DNA of 64,000 nucleotides from contig NZ_CP015849.1 of NCBI RefSeq assembly GCF_001654495.1, forward strand, positions 5,497,001-5,561,000, in the 5' to 3' direction. This DNA is from Streptomyces sp. SAT1. Its GTDB lineage: Bacteria; Actinomycetota; Actinomycetes; Streptomycetales; Streptomycetaceae. The notes under the pieces were generated by a model. It had not been told where the DNA came from. It saw only the letters and a list, made by a program, of their open reading frames with translations, and did no database searches. The position numbers and the translations under genes are program-made. Shown here piece by piece: positions 32,257-39,609 of this stretch. The first letter of the stretch is position 1, and each line of letters opens with the position of its first letter.

Positions 32257-34656
32257 GTGATCCAGGCCTTCGGATTGACCAGCGACTCCCGCAAGGGCCG
32301 TTCGCCCGCCGTCGACGACGTCTCCTTCGAGGCGCACTCGGGGCGTGTCACCGCGCTCCTGGGGACCGCGGGCGCGGGCAAGACGACCACGCTCAGACTC
32401 ATGCTCGAACTCCAACAGGGCCGGGGAATCACCTACTTCAAGGGCCGGCCCCTGCACCGCATCGCCCATCCGGCGCGTGAGGTCGGTGTCCTCCTGGGTG
32501 ACGTGCCCGGCCATCCCTCCCGTTCGGTCCGGGGTCATCTGCGGATGCTGTGCGCGGCGGCGGGACTTCCGGCCCGGCGGGCCGACGAAGTGCTGGAGGC
32601 GGTCGGACTCGTCAGCTTCCGCGACGAACGTCTGGGCATGCTGTCGCGCGGCATGGACCGGCGGCTCGGCCTGGCGTGCGTCCTGCTGTCCGACCCGCAC
32701 ACACTGGTGCTCGACCATCCGGCGGGCGGCGTCTCCCCGCGGGAGGGCCGCTGGCTGCACGGCATGCTGCGGGCCCACGCGAGCCGGGGCGGCACGGTGC
32801 TGTTCGCCACGGACGACCCCAAAGAGGCCGCGCGTACGGCAGACCGGGTCGTCACGCTGGAGCGCGGCAGCGTCGTGGCCGACCAGGAGGCGACGGACTT
32901 CGCCCGCCACCGGCTGCGTCCTCGCGTCGCGGTCCTCAGTCCGCACGCCGCCCGTCTCGCCGCCCTGCTGGCCAAGGAGGCCCGCACCGCCCAGCGCTCC
33001 GTGGAGGTCGTGCGGGAGGACGGCAATCGCCTGTCCGTCTACGGCAGTACGTGCGCCGACGTCGGGGAGGCCGCGTTCCGCCACGGCATCCTGGTGCACC
33101 AACTCTCCCACGAGGTGGGCGACATGGGCGCCGGTGCCGGGGCCGAGCGCCCCACTGCGGAGCACCCCTTCGCCGAGCGGGCGCAGGCCGGGGAGCCCGG
33201 CGCCCCCGCCGCCGGAGAGACTTCGGCTGCTCCGGCTTCGGGGCAGGCCCCGGGGTCGGGGGCCGTCCCCTCCGTTCCCTCCGGCTCCCTGGTGCGCGAC
33301 GGCGGCGGAGCGGTCGGCGAGCCGGGAGGGAACGCGCGTGCCGCAGCGGACCGAGGCGGAGCCGTCGCCGCCACCGCTCCGGGCGGGCCGGGCGCCACGT
33401 CTCGAAAGGAGGCCGAGGAGACGGTCGCCGCCGCTCTCCTCGACCACGGCCGCCCCGAGGCCGTCTCCGTCGCCGCGCACGCCGAGGGTTCGACGACGGC
33501 CGCCGCACCCGCCGACGGCGTGCCCACGGCGGCACGCCCGCACGTCGGTGGCGTACGGGCCCGTCCCGGCGATGCACCCCGCACCGGCCGCGGGGATCGC
33601 GCCGGCGCGCCGGAGCAGTCCCCGGAGGGCACCCCCGGCGCGCGGCCCTCGGCACGACGGCGCCCCGGCCCGCACCCGCACGCGCACCCGCAAGGAGCGC
33701 AGCCCGGCCCGCAGCCGGATCCCCAGCCACAAGGGACTGCTCGGGCACCGGGCCCGCAGGCGTCCGCCACGCACTCGGTCACCGCACACCCGTCCGCCAC
33801 GCAGCCCTCGATCCCCACGCCCCGCCCCGCCGAGGTCGTCACGGCGGATGCCTCGTCGCCGTTGCCGCCCCCCATCGCCGTCCGCCCCGGCGCGGGACCG
33901 CTGCGCCCCGTGCGCTACGAACTGCGCCGCGCTCTGGGCATCGGCACCGGATTCGCCGTCTGCGCGGCCGTGCTCGTCGTCTCCGCCCTCACGGCCCTGG
34001 TCATGGGGCGCATCGGCCATACGCCGCAGCCCCGGTTGCTGGCGGCGTGGCCGCAGCAGCTGCCACTGCCGCCGGCGGCGCTCGGCGCGGGACTGCTCGG
34101 AGCGCTCGCCTTCGGCGACGAGTTCCGGCACCCCGCGCTGGCGGCGGACCGGGGCACCGTGCCCCGCCGCCTGGGACTGCTCGCCGCCAAGCTCCTCGTC
34201 GCCACGGCCACGGCGGCGCTGCTGGCCTTCCTCACCATCGGCTGCGACGCCGAGCTGCTGTACCTCGTCTACGGCGGGGAACTGACCCAGGTCCCCGGTG
34301 ACTGGCTCGCCCCGGCCGCGAGTTGGACCGGCCTCGTGATCGGCTGCGGCTGGACCGGGGTGCTGGCCTCGGGAGTGTTCCGGTCCGCGACCGCGGGGCT
34401 GGCCGCGGTGCTCGCCGTGCCGGTCGTCGGCGTACCGCTGGTGCAGGAGGCGCTGGGCGGCGCCGCCTGGGACACCGCCGGACTGCCCGCGCGGCTGCAC
34501 GAGACGTTCCTGCTGCCGTGGCCCTTCGGCGGGGATCGCTGGCTCTCCGCCGCGGCCCGCGTGGTCGCCCAACCGATGGGCAGCGTCCTGGTGTTGTCGC
34601 TCGGCGCGCTGCTCGGTGGGTATCTGCTGACGGTCCTGCGGAGCAGAGCCCGATGA
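32257..34656 (+). CDS. ABC ATPase fused to membrane domain, degenerate catalytic site
   Basis: A 799-residue fusion. Residues 1–210 are an ABC ATPase: Walker A GTAGAGKTT (36–44), signature LSRGM instead of LSGGQ (129–133), Walker B LVLDHP with His154 in the catalytic Glu place, and ATDDP where the switch His normally stands. ATP binding looks kept, but hydrolysis is doubtful. A 260-residue Pro/Ala/Gly/His-rich linker follows (about 285–545), then about six membrane segments (about 560–799) of ABC-2 type character. GTG 32257 follows TATCTT by 7 bases (leaderless); a TTG lies three codons earlier. It lies directly upstream of whiH, with 160 bases between them. Confidence 0.8.
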   Translation: MIQAFGLTSDSRKGRSPAVDDVSFEAHSGRVTALLGTAGAGKTTTLRLMLELQQGRGITYFKGRPLHRIAHPAREVGVLLGDVPGHPSRSVRGHLRMLCAAAGLPARRADEVLEAVGLVSFRDERLGMLSRGMDRRLGLACVLLSDPHTLVLDHPAGGVSPREGRWLHGMLRAHASRGGTVLFATDDPKEAARTADRVVTLERGSVVADQEATDFARHRLRPRVAVLSPHAARLAALLAKEARTAQRSVEVVREDGNRLSVYGSTCADVGEAAFRHGILVHQLSHEVGDMGAGAGAERPTAEHPFAERAQAGEPGAPAAGETSAAPASGQAPGSGAVPSVPSGSLVRDGGGAVGEPGGNARAAADRGGAVAATAPGGPGATSRKEAEETVAAALLDHGRPEAVSVAAHAEGSTTAAAPADGVPTAARPHVGGVRARPGDAPRTGRGDRAGAPEQSPEGTPGARPSARRRPGPHPHAHPQGAQPGPQPDPQPQGTARAPGPQASATHSVTAHPSATQPSIPTPRPAEVVTADASSPLPPPIAVRPGAGPLRPVRYELRRALGIGTGFAVCAAVLVVSALTALVMGRIGHTPQPRLLAAWPQQLPLPPAALGAGLLGALAFGDEFRHPALAADRGTVPRRLGLLAAKLLVATATAALLAFLTIGCDAELLYLVYGGELTQVPGDWLAPAASWTGLVIGCGWTGVLASGVFRSATAGLAAVLAVPVVGVPLVQEALGGAAWDTAGLPARLHETFLLPWPFGGDRWLSAAARVVAQPMGSVLVLSLGALLGGYLLTVLRSRAR

Positions 34657-34718
34657 GCAGGGTTCGCGCTCATTCGATCGCGCATCGGGCGCAACTCCCC
34701 GCGGAAAGCACATTTCTT

Positions 34719-34726
34719 TCCGATAA
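34719..34726 (+). promoter_or_regulatory. WhiG-type -10 sequence upstream of whiH
   Basis: TCCGATAA matches seven of eight bases of the sigma-WhiG -10 consensus GCCGATAA and lies about 95 bases before the whiH start. Known whiH genes are WhiG-dependent. No clear TAAA -35 at 15–16 bases upstream was found; the nearest A-rich block (GGAAAG) is too close, so the call is tentative. Confidence 0.4.
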
Positions 34727-34818
34727 GGCGTCAATTGCGACGGAGTGAGCGATCACCCTTTCGTGTGCTTTTCACCAAAGACCTCAAGGGAGTTGGAGGC
34801 AGCGCCGACAAAGGATCC

Positions 34819-35706
34819 GTGAGTACCCTTGCGCACACCATGATGACCGCCGCCCGCTCCACCGACTCCGGCCTGGCCGGACCGGGCGGACTCGACCGCT
34901 ACCCCTACGCCGAGGCGCCCGTCCCCGACCGCGTCGGAAGTCCTGCCTGGGAGGGCGCGGACCCCGAGCTGGGGCGCGTCGGCCGGCGCGCCGCCGGCAG
35001 CCGCGGCCGCGGCCTGCACGGCCAACTCGTCCAGCAGCTCGGTCAGATGATCGTCTCGGGCGACCTGGGCGCCGACCGCCCGCTGGTTCCCGAGGAGATC
35101 GGCCAGCGCTTCGAGGTCTCCCGCACCGTCGTCCGGGAGTCGCTCCGCGTGCTGGAGGCCAAGGGCCTGGTCAGCGCGCGTCCCAACGTCGGCACGCGGG
35201 TGCGCCCGGTCAGCGACTGGAACCTCCTCGATCCCGACATCATCGAGTGGCGGGCCTTCGGGCCGCAGCGCGACGACCAGCGCCGTGAGCTGAGCGAGCT
35301 GCGCTGGACGATCGAGCCGCTCGCCGCGCGCCTCGCCGCGGGACACGGACGCGAGGACGTCCAGCAGCGCCTCGCCGACATGGTCGAGATCATGGGCCAC
35401 GCCCTTGCGCAGGGTGACGCGCTGACCTTCTCCCGGGCCGACACGGAGTTCCACGGCCTGCTCATCCAGGTCGCGGGCAACCGGATGCTGGAGCACCTCT
35501 CCGGGATCGTCTCGTCCGCCCTGCACGTGTCGGGCGGCCCCGTCACGGGCTGCGACCGGCCGAACGACGCCTCGGTGGGGCAGCACGCCCGGATCGTCGA
35601 CGCGCTCGCGGCGGGCGACGGCGCCGCGGCGGAGGGCGCCATGCGCCAGCTCCTCACGGTGCACCCCGAGATCGAGCGAGTGGTGCCCGCGCCGCGCGAG
35701 CACTGA
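34819..35706 (+). CDS. whiH: Sporulation regulator WhiH (GntR/FadR family)
   Basis: A 295-residue GntR-family regulator needed for sporulation septation in aerial hyphae of Streptomyces. After a 65-residue variable leader comes the winged helix (GLHGQLVQQLGQMIVSGDL, then PEEIGQRFEVSRTVVRESL) and the FadR/FCD ligand domain (about 150–280) with metal-binding-type Asp and His residues (ADTEFHGLL, QHARIVDAL). GTG 34819 follows AAGGA; the product length and the start STLAHTMM agree with what I recall of WhiH. It stands between the fused ABC gene and hrdB. Probable control is by WhiG and by WhiH itself. Confidence 0.92.
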   Translation: MSTLAHTMMTAARSTDSGLAGPGGLDRYPYAEAPVPDRVGSPAWEGADPELGRVGRRAAGSRGRGLHGQLVQQLGQMIVSGDLGADRPLVPEEIGQRFEVSRTVVRESLRVLEAKGLVSARPNVGTRVRPVSDWNLLDPDIIEWRAFGPQRDDQRRELSELRWTIEPLAARLAAGHGREDVQQRLADMVEIMGHALAQGDALTFSRADTEFHGLLIQVAGNRMLEHLSGIVSSALHVSGGPVTGCDRPNDASVGQHARIVDALAAGDGAAAEGAMRQLLTVHPEIERVVPAPREH

Positions 35707-36301
35707 ACCGCGGGCGACGCGCCGGGGCGCGGGCGGCACGGCCGGAGACCTGCCGCCCTCCCGTGCCCCCGGACCGCGGCTCGCCTCCCTCGGCTCCGCC
35801 GCTCCAGCCCGTCCCTCCGTCGTCCTCTCCTCGCCGTCTCGCCGTCTCGCCGTCTCGTCGTCCTCGCGCCGTCGCACTGTCCTCGTGTCACCCTCCCGGC
35901 GCCTCGGCCGACGGGTGGCCCCGGCGGGCGAGTGGCCTCGGTCGGGACCCGGCCGGATCTTCCGCCTCCGCCTCCGCGCGCCCGGCGGGGTCGCGCGCGA
36001 CGGGCGGGCGGCCCTCGTGAGAGCCTGTCCGCCCCGGCTGATCTCATGTGTCCACTTCTGACCGTTTTTAAGCGCTTACGGGGTGTGACTCGGGCCACGC
36101 GGATTGGGCGTAACGCTCATGGGAACAACGCGATGACCTAAGAGGTGACAGCCGCGGAGGGAATACGGACGCCGTTCATGGCGCTGTGCATCTTCCCGGC
36201 CCCCGCCCGTCCCGTCGGCCCAATCCCCAGGCCGGTGGTCGGCTCCTGTCCGTCAGAGGACGGGGCCGGAAGCCGTTTTCCAACGTTCCGAGAGGTTGTT
36301 C
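35707..36301. other. Long intergenic leader between whiH and hrdB
   Basis: 595 bases. The left part is C/T-rich with GCCGTCTC three times in tandem (35833–35856). The right part, from about 36050, is AT-richer (TTTTTAAGCGCTTACGGGG) and then has GCGTAACGCTCATG (36109–36122). This should contain the hrdB promoter or promoters and a long untranslated leader. I could not place a -35/-10 pair with confidence. A 75-codon frame at 36145 has no family resemblance and is ignored. Confidence 0.55.
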
Positions 36302-37852
36302 GTGTCGGCCAGCACATCCCGTACGCTCCCGCCGGAGATCGCCGAGTCCGTCTCTGTCATGGCGCTCATTGAGCGGGGAAAGGCTGAGGGGCAGATCGCC
36401 GGCGACGATGTGCGTCGGGCCTTCGAAGCTGACCAGATCCCGGCCACTCAGTGGAAGAACGTACTGCGCAGCCTCAACCAGATCCTCGAGGAAGAGGGTG
36501 TGACGCTGATGGTCAGTGCCGCGGAGCCAAACAAGCGCACCCGAAAGAGCGTCGCAGCGAAGAGTCCGGTCAAGCGCACCGCCACCAAGACGGTCGCGGC
36601 GAAGACGGTGACCACCAGGAAGGCCACCGCCACCGCCACGCCGACGGCGCCGCCCGCCGCCGACGCCCCGGTCGAGGACGACGCGCCCGCCAAGAAGGCC
36701 GCCGCCAAGAAGACGACCGCCGCCGCGAAGAAGACGGCGGCGAAGAAGACGACCGCCGCCGCCAAGAAGACGACGGCCAAGAAGACCGCCGGCAAGAAGG
36801 ACGACGCCGAGCTCCTCGAGGACGAGGTGCTGGAGGACCCCAAGGGCGCGACGGAGGAGCCGGAGGGCGCGGAGAGCGCCGGTTTCGTGCTCTCCGACGA
36901 GGACGAGGACGACGCCCCCGCCCAGCAGGTCGCCGCGGCCGGCGCCACCGCCGACCCGGTCAAGGACTACCTCAAGCAGATCGGCAAGGTCCCCCTGCTC
37001 AACGCCGAGCAGGAAGTCGAACTGGCCAAGCGCATCGAGGCGGGTCTCTTCGCCGAGGACAAGCTGGCCAACTCCGACAAGCTGGCGCCGAAGCTCAAGC
37101 GCGAGCTGGAGATCATCGCCGAGGACGGCCGCCGCGCCAAGAACCACCTCCTGGAGGCCAACCTCCGTCTGGTGGTCTCCCTGGCCAAGCGCTACACCGG
37201 CCGCGGCATGCTCTTCCTGGACCTCATCCAGGAGGGCAACCTCGGTCTGATCCGCGCGGTCGAGAAGTTCGACTACACCAAGGGCTACAAGTTCTCCACG
37301 TACGCCACCTGGTGGATCCGGCAGGCGATCACCCGCGCCATGGCCGACCAGGCCCGCACCATCCGTATCCCGGTGCACATGGTCGAGGTCATCAACAAGC
37401 TCGCGCGCGTGCAGCGCCAGATGCTCCAGGACCTGGGCCGCGAGCCCACCCCGGAGGAGCTGGCCAAGGAACTCGACATGACCCCGGAGAAGGTCATCGA
37501 GGTCCAGAAGTACGGCCGCGAGCCCATCTCGCTGCACACCCCGCTGGGCGAGGACGGCGACAGCGAGTTCGGTGACCTCATCGAGGACTCCGAGGCGGTC
37601 GTCCCGGCCGACGCGGTGAGCTTCACGCTGCTCCAGGAGCAGCTGCACTCGGTGCTCGACACCCTGTCCGAGCGCGAGGCGGGTGTCGTCTCCATGCGCT
37701 TCGGTCTCACCGACGGCCAGCCCAAGACCCTCGACGAGATCGGCAAGGTCTACGGCGTCACGCGTGAGCGGATCCGCCAGATCGAGTCCAAGACCATGTC
37801 GAAGCTGCGCCACCCGTCGCGCTCGCAGGTGCTGCGCGACTACCTCGACTAG
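36302..37852 (+). CDS. hrdB: Principal RNA polymerase sigma factor HrdB
   Basis: A 516-residue group 1 sigma-70 factor serving the essential vegetative promoters. Region 1.1-like sequence occupies the first 75 residues (VSVMALIERGKAEGQI). It is followed by a long Lys/Ala/Thr-rich insert (KKTAAKKTTAAAKKTTAKK and similar) and an acidic stretch (about 95–215), typical of actinobacterial HrdB. Regions 1.2 to 4 follow: LNAEQEVELAKRIEAGL, the -10-recognising YKFSTYATWWIRQAITRAMA and the helix-turn-helix IGKVYGVTRERIRQIE. GTG 36302 has GAGG 6 bases upstream. A hairpin terminator follows at 37871. Confidence 0.97.
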   Translation: MSASTSRTLPPEIAESVSVMALIERGKAEGQIAGDDVRRAFEADQIPATQWKNVLRSLNQILEEEGVTLMVSAAEPNKRTRKSVAAKSPVKRTATKTVAAKTVTTRKATATATPTAPPAADAPVEDDAPAKKAAAKKTTAAAKKTAAKKTTAAAKKTTAKKTAGKKDDAELLEDEVLEDPKGATEEPEGAESAGFVLSDEDEDDAPAQQVAAAGATADPVKDYLKQIGKVPLLNAEQEVELAKRIEAGLFAEDKLANSDKLAPKLKRELEIIAEDGRRAKNHLLEANLRLVVSLAKRYTGRGMLFLDLIQEGNLGLIRAVEKFDYTKGYKFSTYATWWIRQAITRAMADQARTIRIPVHMVEVINKLARVQRQMLQDLGREPTPEELAKELDMTPEKVIEVQKYGREPISLHTPLGEDGDSEFGDLIEDSEAVVPADAVSFTLLQEQLHSVLDTLSEREAGVVSMRFGLTDGQPKTLDEIGKVYGVTRERIRQIESKTMSKLRHPSRSQVLRDYLD

Positions 37853-37870
37853 GACCCGCGCGACACCGTG

Positions 37871-37904
37871 AGGCCCGGTTCTCCCGTGCGGGGAGCCGGG
37901 CCTT
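37871..37904 (+). terminator. Hairpin terminator after hrdB
   Basis: AGGCCCGG–TTCTCCC pairs with GGGGAG–CCGGGCCT across a GTGC loop, with a one-base bulge; TTCGT follows. It starts 18 bases past the hrdB stop. Confidence 0.8.
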
Positions 37905-37973
37905 CGTGCTGCGGCGTGCGCCCACGTGCCCGACTCTGGGTGTTCGATGATCACCACAGAGTGAGGAGTGCGT

Positions 37974-38834
37974 ATGCGACGCCGTATTGCCCGCGCCCTG
38001 GCCGGGCCGCTGGTGCTGGCGGCCACGGGGGCCGCGATACCGCTGGTGAACGCCGTTCCCGCCGCCGCTGACAGCGTTGTCGTCGGGGGTTTCCCCGTCG
38101 ATGTGGCCCAGAGTCCGTGGACCGTGGCGCTGTCCAGCCGTGACCGGTTCGGAGGTACGCGCGCGGGACAGTTCTGCGGGGCCGTGGCCGTCGCCCGCAA
38201 TGCCGTACTGACCGCCGCGCACTGCCTGTCCGGTGATGTGGTCGGTGCGCCGCCGACACGGGATCTGAAGGTCATCGAGGGGCGTACGGACCTGCTGTCC
38301 GGACAGGGCAAGGAGATCCGCGTACGCGCCACCTGGGTCAATCCGCGCTACGACCGGGCGACCAACTCGGGCGACTTCGCGGTGCTCACGCTGGCCGAGC
38401 CGCTGCCCCAGCGCGCCGTCATCCCGATGGCGGGCGCGGGCGACCCCGCGTACGCGCCGGGGACGAGCGCCCTCGTCTACGGCTGGGGCGACACGACCGG
38501 CGGCGCGGCCTACCCGCACAGCCTGCGCGCGGCGCGGGTGCATGTGCTGCCCGACGCCCAGTGCGAGCGGGCGTATCCGGGCAGTACGAACGGCACCTAC
38601 GTGCCCCGGACCATGCTGTGCGCGGGCGAGAGCGCCGGTGGACGGGACGCCTGCCAGGGCGACAGCGGGGGACCGCTGGTGGCCCAGGGGCGCCTCATCG
38701 GGCTGGTCTCCTGGGGGGACGGCTGCGGGGAGGCGGGGAGCCCAGGCGTCTACACGCGGGTGTCCGACGTGGTGCGGACGCTGCGTGCCGCGCGGGGGTC
38801 CAAGGGCCTGCGGCCGTCCATGGGCGTGGCCTGA
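37974..38834 (+). CDS. Secreted trypsin-like serine protease (S1 family)
   Basis: A 286-residue exported protease. Signal peptide: MRRRIARALAG, a hydrophobic run and AVPAAA as a cleavage site near residue 32; mature VVGG-like start at VVVGGF. Catalytic triad His83 (LTAAHC), Asp134 (NSGDFAVL) and Ser231 (CQGDSGGP). Asp225 in GGRDACQGD sits at the base of the specificity pocket, so cleavage after Lys or Arg is expected. Three disulfides are plausible from the cysteines. ATG 37974 has GAGGAG 5 bases upstream; a GTG two codons earlier overlaps that site and is less likely. A hairpin terminator follows. Confidence 0.92.
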   Translation: MRRRIARALAGPLVLAATGAAIPLVNAVPAAADSVVVGGFPVDVAQSPWTVALSSRDRFGGTRAGQFCGAVAVARNAVLTAAHCLSGDVVGAPPTRDLKVIEGRTDLLSGQGKEIRVRATWVNPRYDRATNSGDFAVLTLAEPLPQRAVIPMAGAGDPAYAPGTSALVYGWGDTTGGAAYPHSLRAARVHVLPDAQCERAYPGSTNGTYVPRTMLCAGESAGGRDACQGDSGGPLVAQGRLIGLVSWGDGCGEAGSPGVYTRVSDVVRTLRAARGSKGLRPSMGVA

Positions 38835-38856
38835 GCGGCCTCGGGCGGACATGACG

Positions 38857-38895
38857 ACGGGCGGTCGCTCCTGTGGATCAGGAGCAACCGCCCGT
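38857..38895 (+). terminator. 17-bp hairpin terminator after protease gene
   Basis: ACGGGCGGTCGCTCCTG (38857–38873) pairs with 38879–38895, one mismatch, 5-base loop. It lies between the convergent protease gene and the small zinc-ribbon gene, so it can serve both. Confidence 0.8.
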
Positions 38896-38936
38896 GTCGC
38901 CGGCCTGTGCCGGAGCTGGCTCGTCGTGCGAGATGG

Positions 38937-39167
38937 TCAGCGCTCTTCGTCGGGCGTGGTCGCAGGCACGGAGGTGAGGCGCTCCGTCTCATCCTGTATC
39001 TCAGCGGCGATCTTCTTGAGTTCCGGCTCGAACTTGCGACCGTGGTGGGCGCAGAAGAGCAGTTCTCCGCCGCTCAGCAGGACGACGCGCAGGTATGCCT
39101 GGGCGCCGCAGCGGTCGCAGCGATCAGCGGCCGTCAGCGGGCTCGCGGGGGTCAGAACAGTAGTCAC
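38937..39167 (-). CDS. Small zinc-ribbon-like protein (DUF7455 type)
   Basis: A 76-residue conserved actinobacterial protein of unknown function. CDRCGAQAYLRVVL and LLFCAHHGRKFEP supply a C-x2-C and C-x2-H set that could bind zinc. An acidic helical tail (LKKIAAEIQDETERL) follows. GTG 39167 has AGAGGC upstream. It is convergent with the trypsin-like protease and divergent from parE, in the position where I recall finding it in Streptomyces. Confidence 0.85.
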   Translation of the reverse strand: MTTVLTPASPLTAADRCDRCGAQAYLRVVLLSGGELLFCAHHGRKFEPELKKIAAEIQDETERLTSVPATTPDEER

Positions 39168-39609
39168 GTCGCCTCTTCTCTAGCTCGACGAGCTGTCGTA
39201 CCAGGGTCAACATCCAACCAGCCCCAAACGTTCCCGCTCGCGGCTTTTCCTCGAAAAATCTTCCCGAGGTGGCTGTCCGTTGCCGGTTTGGCGGCGAATG
39301 TGCCGTATTACGTTTCTGTGTGTCTTACGGGTTCGCGCTGTCGGTCATGGTCGGTCCTCCCCGGCCGGCTTGCCGGTTGTTCATGAGGACGTGCCCGGAG
39401 CCTAAATGGTTCATGCCCCGAAGGGAACGTGATATGTGCTTCACTCCATCGAGGGATCGAACGTACATGCGACTCCTCGACTAGTCTGAAGCGCCGTCGA
39501 GGGTTGCGTTACAAGGGCTCTACCAGGGCTCGGTACCCTCTGAGCGGCAACCCAAGCCGCGCCCTTACCCATCAGGGCCTCACCTGAAATTCAGCGAGGA
39601 GCGAACCGC
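39168..39609. other. Intergenic region upstream of parE
   Basis: 442 bases, AT-richer than its surroundings. It contains the LexA-like site at 39458–39471 and a possible -10, TAGTCT (39482–39487), about 120 bases before the parE start. GAGGAG before the GTG at 39610 is the ribosome site. Nothing else was recognised. Confidence 0.5.
39458..39471 (+). promoter_or_regulatory. LexA-box-like sequence upstream of parE
   Basis: CGAACGTACATGCG agrees with the consensus CGAACRNRYGTTYG at 12 of 14 positions. It stands just upstream of a TAGTCT -10-like hexamer. LexA binding here is possible but unproven. Confidence 0.35.

Noticed and set aside
36145..36372. 75-codon frame in the hrdB leader
   Set aside because: No family resemblance, and it overlaps the hrdB start. 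A leader peptide cannot be excluded, but nothing supports it.
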